This document shows, piece after piece, positions 25,990 to 35,654 of a DNA stretch of 64,000 nucleotides. The position numbers and the translations under genes were made by a program. The notes beneath the pieces were generated by a model. It had not been told where the DNA came from. It was given only the letters and a program-made list of their open reading frames with translations, and made no database searches. Within the stretch, counting starts at the first letter, position 1. Every line of letters begins with the position of its first letter. The DNA is taken from assembly GCF_001583415.1 (NCBI RefSeq), contig NZ_CP014475.1, forward strand, positions 3,658,001 to 3,722,000, read 5' to 3'. This stretch comes from Mycolicibacterium phlei. Lineage in GTDB: Bacteria; Actinomycetota; Actinomycetes; Mycobacteriales; Mycobacteriaceae.

Positions 25990-26813
25990 TGGGCCGGGTC
26001 ACCGCCCGCCGCCGGGTGCGGCACGTGCGCGCCGGCGACGCGGTGGCCCGGCCGGAGACCCTCGTCGTCGAGGAACCATTGGAGATCCGGGTCAACGGCA
26101 CCCCGATCACGGTGACGATGCGCACGCCCGGCTCCGATGTCGAACTGGCACAAGGGTTTCTGCTCACCGAGGGGGTCATCGCCGGCCGCGACGACGTGCT
26201 GGCCGCCCGCTACTGCAAGGGCACCGGGCCCGACAACCTCAATACCTACAACGTGCTCGACGTGACCCTGGCGCCCGGCGTCGCGATGCCCGACACCGAC
26301 GTGACCCGCAACTTCTACACCACCTCCTCGTGCGGGGTGTGCGGTAAGGCGTCGCTGGAGGCGGTGCGGCTGGCCAGCCGCCACTCCCCCGGCGACGATC
26401 CGACGACCGTGTCGGTCGAGACCCTGTCGGCGCTGCCGGAGCAACTGCGCGCCGCGCAGAAGGTGTTCGCCAGCACCGGCGGTCTGCACGGCGCGGCGCT
26501 GTTCGCCGCCGACGGCACCCCGCTGGTGGTTCGGGAGGACGTCGGCCGCCACAACGCCGTCGACAAGGTCATCGGCTGGGCCGTCGAACAGGACCGCATC
26601 CCGCTGACCGGCACCGTGCTGCTGGTCAGCGGGCGGGCGTCGTTCGAGCTGACCCAGAAGGCGGTGATGGCCGGGATCCCGGTGCTGGCCGCGGTGTCGG
26701 CGCCGTCGTCGCTGGCCGCGGACCTGGCCGCCGAGTCGGGCCTGACGTTGGTGGCGTTCCTGCGCGGGGACTCGATGAACATCTACAGCCGGCCCGATCG
26801 GGTGGTGCCCTAG
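25989..26813 (+). CDS. fdhD: Formate dehydrogenase accessory sulfurtransferase FdhD
   Basis: Delivers sulfur from a cysteine desulfurase to the molybdenum cofactor of FdhF-type enzymes. The 274-residue protein carries the conserved CxxC loop as SSCGVCGK (Cys115, Cys118) and the core GGLHGAALF and DVGRHNAVDKVIG motifs. The ATG shares one base with the fdhF TGA, so both subunits of the system are translated together. The 3' end overlaps that of the convergent transporter by 4 nt. Confidence 0.95.
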   Translation: MGRVTARRRVRHVRAGDAVARPETLVVEEPLEIRVNGTPITVTMRTPGSDVELAQGFLLTEGVIAGRDDVLAARYCKGTGPDNLNTYNVLDVTLAPGVAMPDTDVTRNFYTTSSCGVCGKASLEAVRLASRHSPGDDPTTVSVETLSALPEQLRAAQKVFASTGGLHGAALFAADGTPLVVREDVGRHNAVDKVIGWAVEQDRIPLTGTVLLVSGRASFELTQKAVMAGIPVLAAVSAPSSLAADLAAESGLTLVAFLRGDSMNIYSRPDRVVP

Positions 26814-28084
26814 ATCCGGGTCCCGGCGGTCTCGGGCAGCCTGACCACGCACAGCAGGCTGACCGCCGCCAGAGCGCCCATCATCGCCGCGACCGCCCAG
26901 CCGCCGTAGGAGTTCAGCAGCGTCGGCGAGACGACCGGGGGCAGCGCGCCGCCGAGGACGGCGCCGAAGGTGTGGGCCAGCGCGGCACCGGTGTAGCGGT
27001 ACTGCGGCGCGAAGATCTCCGGCAGGAACGCCGCCAGCGGGCCCATGCAGATTCCGATCAGCGCGTAGGTCACCACGATCGCGACGGCGAACACCGGCCG
27101 GCTGCCCGTCTGCACCAGCGGGAACAACACCAGCGACAACGGCACCGCCAGACCGAACCCCACCGCGGCGACCCGCCGCCGGCCGTGGCTGTCGCTGAGC
27201 ATCGCGGCGGCCACCACACAGCCCACCTCGACCAGGCCGCCGATCACGCCGACCAGCAGCACGAAGTTCGTCGAGAAGCCCAGGTGCTCGGTGGCGTAGT
27301 GGGTGACGAAGGTGCTGGCCTGGAACACCAGCATCGGGGCGCACGCCGCCACGCCCGAGGCCAGCAGCAGCTGACGGCCCTGGCGGCGCAGCAGCGCCGC
27401 GACCGGCGGGGTCTTGTCGTGGGGCGTGTAGTCGAGCGCCGGGGACTCGTCAACGCGCAGCCGCACGTAGAGCGCGGTGGCGATCAGCACCGCCGACAGC
27501 AGGAACGGGATGCGCCAGCCCCACTGCAGGAACGCCGGGTTGTCGGTGCCGAAGCCCATGTGCACGAGCAGGAACACCAGGTTGCCCATGATCACCGCGG
27601 TGCCCAGGCCCAGCTGGGTGAACATGCCGTAGTAGCCGCGCCGGTGCGCCGGGGCGTTCTCGGCGGACAGCAACACCGCGCCCGCCCACTCCCCGCCGAC
27701 GGCGAAGCCCTGGATCAGCCGCAGGGTGATCAGCAGCAGCGGTGCGGCGACGCCGATGGCAGCGGTGCTGGGGATCAGGCCGACGCCGACGGTCGCGATG
27801 CCCATCAGCAGCAGGGTGACCACCAGGGTCTGCTTGCGGCCGATCCGGTCGCCGTAGTGGCCGAACACGGCCGCGCCCAGCGGGCGGGCCAGAAACGCCG
27901 CCGCGAAGGCGCCCAGCGCGGCGGTCGTGGCCATCACGTGCCCGAGGTTGGGGAAGAACACCGTCGGGAAGACCAGGGCGGCGGCGGTGCCGTAGATGAA
28001 GAAGTCGTAGAACTCGATCGCCGAGCCGATGTAGCTGGCCATCGAGATGCGCCGCAGAGCGGGGGCGTTCACCGTCACTGTCAT
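26810..28084 (-). CDS. MFS transporter, metabolite:H+ symporter type
   Basis: A 424-residue major facilitator of the MHS/sugar-transporter-like group (ProP, ShiA type). It has 12 predicted hydrophobic segments, the N-terminal SAIEFYDFFIYGTAAAL motif (about 21-37) and the loop 2-3 signature GDRIGRK (78-84). Such proteins import organic acids, betaines or shikimate with protons. The substrate here is unknown. It corresponds to the transporter between korA and clpX in M. tuberculosis (Rv2456c). Confidence 0.88.
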   Translation of the reverse strand: MTVTVNAPALRRISMASYIGSAIEFYDFFIYGTAAALVFPTVFFPNLGHVMATTAALGAFAAAFLARPLGAAVFGHYGDRIGRKQTLVVTLLLMGIATVGVGLIPSTAAIGVAAPLLLITLRLIQGFAVGGEWAGAVLLSAENAPAHRRGYYGMFTQLGLGTAVIMGNLVFLLVHMGFGTDNPAFLQWGWRIPFLLSAVLIATALYVRLRVDESPALDYTPHDKTPPVAALLRRQGRQLLLASGVAACAPMLVFQASTFVTHYATEHLGFSTNFVLLVGVIGGLVEVGCVVAAAMLSDSHGRRRVAAVGFGLAVPLSLVLFPLVQTGSRPVFAVAIVVTYALIGICMGPLAAFLPEIFAPQYRYTGAALAHTFGAVLGGALPPVVSPTLLNSYGGWAVAAMMGALAAVSLLCVVRLPETAGTRI

Positions 28085-28191
28085 GCGACGAATACTGGCA
28101 GCCGGCCCGGCCGGGTCTCATCGGCGAATCGGCGGATGTACCGGTGGAATCCGTTGTCCCCCAATCGGTGGACGCGGTGGTGCCGGCGCCG

Positions 28192-28234
28192 AAAATGCGT
28201 TCAGGGTCGTGATCCCGAAGGATTCACGACCCTG
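28192..28234 (-). terminator. Intrinsic terminator after clpX
   Basis: A perfect 11-bp stem, CAGGGTCGTGA (28202-28212) with TCACGACCCTG (28224-28234). On the minus strand it is followed after 6 nt by TTTT. It lies about 85 nt after the clpX stop and separates clpX from the transporter gene. Confidence 0.65.
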
Positions 28235-28317
28235 TACGCAATATTGCGGGCAGTACTAGGCGGGGTTTGATTCGCCTGACTCCTCAACGCGGCTCGTGCC
28301 TCGCCGCTTGATCGTCG

Positions 28318-29598
<1,281 letters not shown>

Positions 29599-29927
29599 GG
29601 TGGTGGGGTCCTACTTTCCTCGCAGTGTCGGAGCTTCGTCACCCGGTTACCCCGGGTGGTTGTTCCCGACGCTACCCGTTCTTTCCGGAGTGAGGCGACC
29701 GATAAAGCCGAATCGCGTCGGTGCTATTCGCTTTGTCCGCGTCAACATATCGTCTGCGGACCCCGGGATCGTGCCGAACGCTCTGGCGTGTCGCCACCGT
29801 AACCGCACCGACGTGTCCGGGCAGCCCCCACGAGATCCGGTCCGAATGTTCGCCGCGCTTAACGATACCGTCAACCCGGCGGCGGTGAGCGCGCCAGACG
29901 GCGCGCTCACCACGGCCGGACGACGAG
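29599..29927 (-). other. 329-nt gap between clpP2 and clpX
   Basis: No gene supported. It holds a hairpin just after clpP2 (29884-29911) and the clpX upstream region. A TATGTT -10-like hexamer is present on the minus strand near 29750, without a convincing -35. Confidence 0.5.
29884..29911 (-). terminator. Hairpin after clpP2, no U-tract
   Basis: A perfect 12-bp stem with a 4-nt AGAC loop (arms 29884-29895 and 29900-29911), 16 nt after the clpP2 stop. No T-run follows on the minus strand. It could be one of the U-less terminators proposed for mycobacteria, or a 3'-end stabiliser. Confidence 0.55.
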
Positions 29928-30578
29928 TTAGGCCGACTTCTGAGCCGACAGTTTGCGGTACTGCAGGACCGTGTCGATCACGCCGTACTCCTTGGCCTCC
30001 TCGGCCGTCAGGATCTTGTCGCGATCGGTGTCCTTGCGGATCTGCTCCGCCGACTTGCCGGTGTGGCGGGCCAGCGTGTCCTCCATGAGCTTGCGCATGC
30101 GCTCGATCTCGCGCGCCTGGATCTCCAGGTCGGAGAACTGGCCCTGGATGACCCCGGCCAGCGCCGGCTGGTGGATCAGCACGCGGGCGTTCGGCAGCGC
30201 CATCCGCTTACCGGGGGTGCCGGCGGCCAGCAGCACCGCCGCCGCCGACGCGGCCTGACCGAGGCACACGGTCTGGATGTCGGCACGCACGTACTGCATG
30301 GTGTCGTAGATCGCCATCAGTGACGTGAACGAGCCGCCCGGGGAGTTGATGTACATCGTGATGTCGCGGTCCGGATCCAGCGACTCCAGCACCAGCAGCT
30401 GCGCCATGACGTCGTTGGCGGAGGCGTCGTCCACCTGCACGCCGAGGAAGATGATGCGTTCCTCGAAGAGCTTGTTGTAGGGGTTGGACTCCTTGACGCC
30501 GAAGCTCGAGTGCTCGATGAACGACGGCAGGATGTAACGGGCCTGCGGTGCCAGGCGCGGATCTGTGTAGTCGGTCAT
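29928..30578 (-). CDS. clpP2: ATP-dependent Clp protease proteolytic subunit 2
   Basis: One of two serine peptidase subunits forming the mixed ClpP1P2 tetradecamer. The 216-residue protein has catalytic Ser111 in GQAASAAAVLL, His136 in VLIHQPA, and an acidic segment with the triad Asp in KDTDRDKI. ATG 30578 overlaps the clpP1 TGA (ATGA), so the two subunits are made together. Confidence 0.97.
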   Translation of the reverse strand: MTDYTDPRLAPQARYILPSFIEHSSFGVKESNPYNKLFEERIIFLGVQVDDASANDVMAQLLVLESLDPDRDITMYINSPGGSFTSLMAIYDTMQYVRADIQTVCLGQAASAAAVLLAAGTPGKRMALPNARVLIHQPALAGVIQGQFSDLEIQAREIERMRKLMEDTLARHTGKSAEQIRKDTDRDKILTAEEAKEYGVIDTVLQYRKLSAQKSA

Positions 30579-31186
30579 TTGGTCAGTCCTGCTCCCGGTC
30601 CTTGCCCGTTGACGCTGGCGTTGGTGATGATGTGGTCGACGAAGCCGTATTCGAGGGCCTCCTGTGCGGTGAACCACCGGTCGCGGTCGGAGTCGGCCTC
30701 GATGCGCTCGATCGGCTGCCCGGTGAACTCGGCGTTCAGCCGGAACATCTCTTTCTTGATGACCGCGAACTGCTCGGCCTGGATGGCGATGTCGGCGGCG
30801 CTACCGGTCACCCCGCCCAGCGGCTGGTGCATCAGGATCCGCGCGTGCGGCAGCGCGTAGCGCTTGCCCTTGGTGCCCGCGGCGAGCAGGAACTCGCCCA
30901 TCGAGGCGGCCATGCCCATCGCGTAGGTGGCCACGTCGCACGGGGCGAGCACCATCGTGTCGTAGATGGCCATACCGGCGCTGATCGAGCCACCCGGCGA
31001 GTTGATGTAGAGGTGGATGTCCTTGGTGGGGTCCTCGGCCGAGAGCAGCAGAATCTGCGCGCACAACCGGTTGGCGATGTCGTCATCGACCTGAGAACCC
31101 AGGAAGATGATCCGCTCCGCCAGCAACCGTTCGTAGACCGAGTCGACCAGGTTGAGGCCTTGCGAGGCGCCACGCATGTAGGTCAC
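30575..31186 (-). CDS. clpP1: ATP-dependent Clp protease proteolytic subunit 1
   Basis: Partner of ClpP2. The 203-residue protein has catalytic Ser95 in GMAASMGEF, His120 in ILMHQPLGG, and the triad Asp in EADSDRDRW. The start is GTG 31186 or ATG 31177; neither has a strong Shine-Dalgarno sequence, and N-terminal processing makes the choice matter little for the mature enzyme. A ClgR-type operator lies about 85 nt upstream. Confidence 0.96.
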   Translation of the reverse strand: MTYMRGASQGLNLVDSVYERLLAERIIFLGSQVDDDIANRLCAQILLLSAEDPTKDIHLYINSPGGSISAGMAIYDTMVLAPCDVATYAMGMAASMGEFLLAAGTKGKRYALPHARILMHQPLGGVTGSAADIAIQAEQFAVIKKEMFRLNAEFTGQPIERIEADSDRDRWFTAQEALEYGFVDHIITNASVNGQGPGAGLTK

Positions 31187-31270
31187 GACTGGATACCTGC
31201 TTTCTTACAAGAGCTTGTCTGCAACGACACTAACGAACCCGCGCCGGAGCGCACTCCCCAGACGGGCGGC

Positions 31271-31284
31271 GTTCGCTCTCAGCG
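31271..31284 (-). promoter_or_regulatory. ClgR-type operator upstream of clpP1P2
   Basis: The minus strand reads CGCTGAGAGCGAAC, matching the actinobacterial ClgR core CGCYNANRGCGWWS at every defined position. It sits between the tig stop and clpP1. ClgR is known to activate clpP1P2 in actinobacteria, so control of this operon is very likely. Confidence 0.8.
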
Positions 31285-31298
31285 TCACGGGTCACGTC

Positions 31299-32720
31299 TT
31301 ACTCGGCGTCGGCCGATTCCTCGTTCGCGCTGTCATCCGAGCTCTCCGCGTCGGCCGGCTCCTCATCGTTCGAGCCCTCGGCCTCGGCCTGCTGCGCGCC
31401 GGCGCGCCCGAAGAACTCGGTGGTGTCGATGACGTTGCCCTCGGTGTCCTTGACCGTGGCGCCCTCGACGACCTCCGCGACGGCCAGGCCGCGGCGCACG
31501 TCGGCGAACAGCGCCGGCAGCTGGTTGTTCTGCTGCAGGGCCTGCAGCAGCTGCTGCGGCTGCATGCCGTACTGCTGCGACATCAGCACCAGGCGCTCGG
31601 TCAGGTCGTTCTGGCCGACCTGGACGTTGAGCTTGTCGGCGATGGCATCGACCAGCAGCTGGGTCTTGATCGCCTTCTCGGCGTTGGCGCGGTTGTCGGC
31701 GTCCCACTGCTCGCGGCTGCTGCCCTGGGCCTCGAGCAACTCGGCGAAGCGCGCCTCGTCGTGGTCGAGGGCGTGGATCGCGTTGTGCAGGGTGTCGTCG
31801 ATCTGGGCCTGGACGACCTTCTCCGGCAGCGGCACCTCGACCTGCTCGAGCAGGGTCTCGAGCACCTTGTCGCGGATCTGCTCGGCCTGCTGGACGCGCT
31901 TGACCCGGCGCACCTGCTCGACCAGCGAGTTCTTCAGCTCCTCGATGGTGTCGAACTCGCTCGCCAGCTGCGCGAACTCGTCGTCGGGCTCGGGCAGCTC
32001 GCGCTCCTTGACCGACTTGACGGTGACCGTCACCTCGGCCTCCTTGCCGGCGTGCTCACCGGCGGCCAGCTTGGTGGTGAAGGTCTTGGACTCGCCCTCC
32101 TTGAGGCCGACGATCGCCTCGTCGAGGCCCTCGACCAGCTGGCCGGAGCCGACCTCGTGCGACAGCCCCTCGGTGGCCGCCTCCGGCAGGTCCTGACCGT
32201 CGACGGTGGCCGACAGGTCGATGGAGACGAAGTCGCCGGTCTGCACCGGGCGGTCCACACCCTTGAGGGTGCCGAACCGGGCGCGCAGCGACTGCAGCTC
32301 GGCGTCGACCTCCTCGTCGGTGACCTCGATGGCGTCGACGGTGATCTCCAGCGCCGTCAGGTCGGGCAGCTCGATCTCCGGGCGGATGTCGACCTCGGCG
32401 GTGAAGGTCAGGTCCTCGCCGTACTCCTTCTTGGTGATCTCGATCTCGGGCTGGCCGAGCGGCTGCACCTCGTTGGTGGTGACGGCCTCGGTGTAGCGGC
32501 CCGGGATGGCCTCGCTGACCACCTGGTCGAGCATCGCCTCGCGGCCGAAGCGGGCCTCGAGCAGCTTGCGGGGTGCCTTACCGGGCCGGAAGCCGGGCAG
32601 CCGCACCTGCTTGGCCAGCTGCTTGAAGGCGCGGTCGAAGTCCGGTTCGAGCTCGGTGAAGGGCACCTCCACGTTGATGCGAACCCGGGTCGGGCTCAAC
32701 TTCTCGACGGTGCTCTTCAC
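31299..32720 (-). CDS. tig: Trigger factor
   Basis: Ribosome-associated chaperone and peptidyl-prolyl isomerase acting on emerging nascent chains. The 473-residue protein has the ribosome-binding signature GFRPGKAPR (about 43-51), a central FKBP-type domain (about 160-245) and a long helical C-terminal chaperone domain. It ends in an acidic tail rich in Glu, Asp, Ser and Ala, as in other mycobacterial trigger factors. The GTG start at 32720 has AAGGAG 7 nt upstream. It lies 63 nt downstream of tRNA-Pro on the same strand and upstream of clpP1P2. Confidence 0.97.
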   Translation of the reverse strand: MKSTVEKLSPTRVRINVEVPFTELEPDFDRAFKQLAKQVRLPGFRPGKAPRKLLEARFGREAMLDQVVSEAIPGRYTEAVTTNEVQPLGQPEIEITKKEYGEDLTFTAEVDIRPEIELPDLTALEITVDAIEVTDEEVDAELQSLRARFGTLKGVDRPVQTGDFVSIDLSATVDGQDLPEAATEGLSHEVGSGQLVEGLDEAIVGLKEGESKTFTTKLAAGEHAGKEAEVTVTVKSVKERELPEPDDEFAQLASEFDTIEELKNSLVEQVRRVKRVQQAEQIRDKVLETLLEQVEVPLPEKVVQAQIDDTLHNAIHALDHDEARFAELLEAQGSSREQWDADNRANAEKAIKTQLLVDAIADKLNVQVGQNDLTERLVLMSQQYGMQPQQLLQALQQNNQLPALFADVRRGLAVAEVVEGATVKDTEGNVIDTTEFFGRAGAQQAEAEGSNDEEPADAESSDDSANEESADAE

Positions 32721-32783
32721 GATCCTGCTCCTTGTTGTGTTGTTGGTCTGATGACGTGGTTGTCCGTGTGTGGTCTGCGGCAG

Positions 32784-32857
32784 TCGGGGTGACAGGATTT
32801 GAACCTGCGGCCTTCCGCTCCCAAAGCGGATGCGCTACCAAGCTGCGCTACACCCCG
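32784..32857 (-). tRNA. tRNA-Pro (anticodon UGG)
   Basis: A 74-nt cloverleaf. The acceptor stem CGGGGTG/CACCCCG closes with discriminator A. The anticodon loop CTTTGGGAG has TGG, and the T-arm GCAGGTTCAAATCCTGT is canonical. CCA is not encoded. Confidence 0.96.
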
Positions 32858-32896
32858 TACCCTTGGTCGCCCCGAAACACGGAACGACCACGCGAG

Positions 32897-32927
32897 ATAC
32901 TACGGGCTTCACACACGAAGGCTTCAA
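32897..32927 (-). promoter_or_regulatory. Predicted tRNA-Pro promoter
   Basis: Minus strand TTGAAG (32927-32922), a 19-nt spacer and TAGTAT (32902-32897), about 40 nt before the tRNA 5' end. The -10 box is strong; the spacer is slightly long. Confidence 0.4.
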
Positions 32928-32975
32928 TTGGATTTGATTAACGCCTCACCGGTACCATCTGCTCTTGCCGTACAG

Positions 32976-33046
32976 GCGGGCGTAGCTCAATGGTAGAGCC
33001 CTAGTCTTCCAAACTAGCGACGCGGGTTCGATTCCCGTCGCCCGCT
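32976..33046 (+). tRNA. tRNA-Gly (anticodon UCC)
   Basis: A 71-nt cloverleaf. The acceptor stem is GCGGGCG/CGCCCGC with discriminator T. The anticodon stem CTAGT/ACTAG carries loop CTTCCAA with TCC. The T-arm is GCGGGTTCGATTCCCGT. No encoded CCA. Divergent from tRNA-Pro. Confidence 0.97.
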
Positions 33047-33051
33047 CTCAA

Positions 33052-33096
33052 GACCGGCCTGGTCGACGCAAAGTCCCAGGTCGGTCGTTGTTTTTT
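33052..33096 (+). terminator. Intrinsic terminator after tRNA-Gly
   Basis: GACCGGCCTGG (33052-33062) pairs with CCAGGTCGGTC (33076-33086) with one G-U pair. GTTG and six T follow. It lies just after the tRNA and may also stop the convergent hydrolase transcript. Confidence 0.85.
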
Positions 33097-33112
33097 CGGC
33101 TGTTCTTCGGCC

Positions 33113-35530
33113 TCACGCCGCGACCGTCAGCGCCACCGTCGTCACCCCGCCCGCCGACACGGCCGTCGGGTCGGCGGTCGGCAGCGACACCTCGATGTCG
33201 TGCACGTTGAGCACGCCCACCGACGGCAGGATCCGCTCGTAGGTGCCCGATGACGCCACCAGCTGCAGCGTCACCGACTCCCCCGGCCGCAGCGTGTGCG
33301 CGACCGACTCCAGCGACACCGTCACCTGGTGGGTCTGGCCGTCGAGGGTGACCGGGATCGGGGTGATGAGGCTGCCGAGCACCAGGCCCGTCGTGTTGTC
33401 GACCAGTTGCGCGTAGACGTGGCGGCTGGTGCCCACCCCCGAGTAGGTCAGCGTCACCTCCGGCGAGCCCACCACGTACGTCGTCTCCGTCGCCGCGGGC
33501 ATCCGCACGTTGACCGCGACGGGCGCCTGCAGCGCGTACGGCACGAACGGGATGCCCGACCCGCCGAGGTACGGGATCAGCGGCAGCGTCGCCGGTCCGC
33601 CACCGGCCACGATCGGGGTGCCCTTCTTGGCCGGGTACTCGTCGGAGGCCCACCACTGTCCGCGCTGGTCCACCCACTCGAACTGCGGGCCGGTCGCCAC
33701 TCCAGGGTCGCCCTTGACGTAGCGGTCCAGCCACTGCAGGGTCCGCTGCTTGATCAGCTGACCGTCGGTCGGGTCGAACAGGTTGTGGGCGCACACGCCG
33801 TGCCCGCCGCAGAACCACACCACCTTCACCGGCACCCCGTTGTCCATCAGGATCTGCGCGGTGGCGTCGGACTCCAGCCCGGAGAAGACGGTGTCGACAG
33901 TGCCCTGGATCAGAAGCGTTGGCACCGTGATGTTCTCGATCGCCGGGTTGCGTGATTCCAGCAGCGCCCGGTCGGACGGCAGCATCGTGCCGGTCAGCGC
34001 GCCGATCACCGCGGCGGGCAGGATCCGCGGGTTGGTGCGGGCCATCGTCACCGCCAGCACCCCGGTCAGCAGCGTGGCCCAGCTGTTCTTGAACGCCTCG
34101 GCCTTGTACAGCGAGGTGGTGAAGCTGTGGTAGGTGATGGTCGGCACGATCGCGTCGACGCGGTGGTCGTTGGCGGCGGTGACCAGCTGGATGCCGCCGC
34201 CGTAGGAGACCCCCGTCATCCCGAGCCGCGGATCGCCGGGGGCGTCGAGCAGCACCTCGGGCTGGGTGGCGAGCCAGTCGATGATGGCTGACATGTCGCG
34301 GCCCTCCCAGTCCGCGCCGTTGAGCTCGAGCCGGCCGCCGGAGAAGTACTCGCCGCGCGGGTCCCACGTGACGACGTTGTAGCCGGCGTGGCGCAGTGTG
34401 CCGACGTCGATCATCCCGAGCGCGTCGATCAGGATGTCGTCGAGGATCGTGCCGTCGATGTTGGTGGCACCGGGCATGCCCAGCCCCGGCCCGTTGAGCA
34501 CCGTTGGCGCCGTCTGCCCCGGCGCCAGGCCGGCGGCCGGCATGAAGTGGACGTAGATCGCGGTGCCGTCCGGGGAGATCACCTTGACGTCGCGGGGCGC
34601 CGGTTGTCCGGGCCGCAGCGGGTAGCCGATCAGCGGGTGCAGCAGGTCGCTGACGATCGGGATCTGGTGGATGGCCGCGACGATCGGCGTGAACAGCACC
34701 GGACCGAGGACCGGCAGGTGTTGCAGGAACTCCAGCGGCGGTATCTGCGGAATCGCGACCACCTCGCTGGTGGTGACCTGCTGGGCCGTCGGCTCGACGT
34801 CATCGGTGGCGGCCAGTTCGCGGCGCGCCGCGGCGGCCAGCGTCCAGACCGCCGCCGTCTCGATCGGCGACGGCGGTCGTTCGTCACCGCTGCCGGAGGT
34901 CTGCTTGTCGAGCTCGATCGTCGCGGCCTCGACGGGTGTCTCGGTGACCGCCGGCTCGTCGGGTTGTGCCGGTGGCGAACTCACCGTGGTCGTGGTCGTG
35001 GTCGGGGTCGGGGTCTCGGTCGGTGCGACGGCTGCCGGTGGCTCGTCGACGGTCTCCTCCGGCTCGACGGTCACCTCGTCGGGCTCGTCCGGATCGGGGT
35101 CCGGTTCAGCGAGCGTCGTCGACTCCGACGGGTCGACGTCCGGCTGCGCGGCCTTCGCGCGTTTCCGCGGCTCCGGCACGTCCTCGATCTCGTCTAGACC
35201 GTCGACGTCATCGACCTCATCGATGTCATCGATCTCGTCGACGGGATCAGTGTCGTCGGCGTCGTCCTCCACATCGGAGCCGTCGGACTCGGCAGGATCG
35301 CCGGCGTCGTCGGGAACCGTTGCCGCTGAATCCTTTTCAGCATCGGTACCGGTGCCCACCCCACCGTCCGTCGACGAGGAGGCGGTGTTCGACGGGTCGG
35401 TGGCGCCGTCACCCGGGTCGGCCGCCGCCACGCCCTGCCCGGCGAGCAGCGCCGACCCGATTCCCAGCGCGACCGCGAGCCCACCGACCCGATACGCCCC
35501 GACCCGATTCGACGCGACCCGATTCGACAT
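33113..35530 (-). CDS. Secreted S15/CocE-like alpha/beta hydrolase with acidic linker
   Basis: An 805-residue exported protein. The N-terminus is the leader AYRVGGLAVALGIGSAL with cleavage near GVAAADP (about 37). An Asp/Glu/Pro/Thr-rich linker runs to about 230, including runs of D, E, I and V around 70-115. The hydrolase domain (about 290-640) has nucleophile Ser442 in TGVSYGGG, an Asp in GTVDTVF and a His in GGHGVCAHN. It resembles X-Pro dipeptidyl-peptidase/cocaine esterase enzymes. The C-terminal beta-rich domain matches the S15 C-terminal fold. Substrate unknown. The same type of leader recurs in the 40216-43410 protein. Confidence 0.85.
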   Translation of the reverse strand: MSNRVASNRVGAYRVGGLAVALGIGSALLAGQGVAAADPGDGATDPSNTASSSTDGGVGTGTDAEKDSAATVPDDAGDPAESDGSDVEDDADDTDPVDEIDDIDEVDDVDGLDEIEDVPEPRKRAKAAQPDVDPSESTTLAEPDPDPDEPDEVTVEPEETVDEPPAAVAPTETPTPTTTTTTVSSPPAQPDEPAVTETPVEAATIELDKQTSGSGDERPPSPIETAAVWTLAAAARRELAATDDVEPTAQQVTTSEVVAIPQIPPLEFLQHLPVLGPVLFTPIVAAIHQIPIVSDLLHPLIGYPLRPGQPAPRDVKVISPDGTAIYVHFMPAAGLAPGQTAPTVLNGPGLGMPGATNIDGTILDDILIDALGMIDVGTLRHAGYNVVTWDPRGEYFSGGRLELNGADWEGRDMSAIIDWLATQPEVLLDAPGDPRLGMTGVSYGGGIQLVTAANDHRVDAIVPTITYHSFTTSLYKAEAFKNSWATLLTGVLAVTMARTNPRILPAAVIGALTGTMLPSDRALLESRNPAIENITVPTLLIQGTVDTVFSGLESDATAQILMDNGVPVKVVWFCGGHGVCAHNLFDPTDGQLIKQRTLQWLDRYVKGDPGVATGPQFEWVDQRGQWWASDEYPAKKGTPIVAGGGPATLPLIPYLGGSGIPFVPYALQAPVAVNVRMPAATETTYVVGSPEVTLTYSGVGTSRHVYAQLVDNTTGLVLGSLITPIPVTLDGQTHQVTVSLESVAHTLRPGESVTLQLVASSGTYERILPSVGVLNVHDIEVSLPTADPTAVSAGGVTTVALTVAA

Positions 35531-35654
35531 AGAACCGCCCCTTCTCCGGCTTTCGGTGGGCCCAACCTATCGGCGCATACGAAGCGGTACCGGCGGTTTC
35601 AACAAAAGTTTTCGACCCCGGGGCCGCCCCGTTCCTGTGGGTACGCTGAAAGCC

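Noticed and set aside
29740..29800. ClgR-like site upstream of clpX
   Set aside because: A CGC-N4-GCG arrangement is present but the spacing is one base short of the ClgR pattern.
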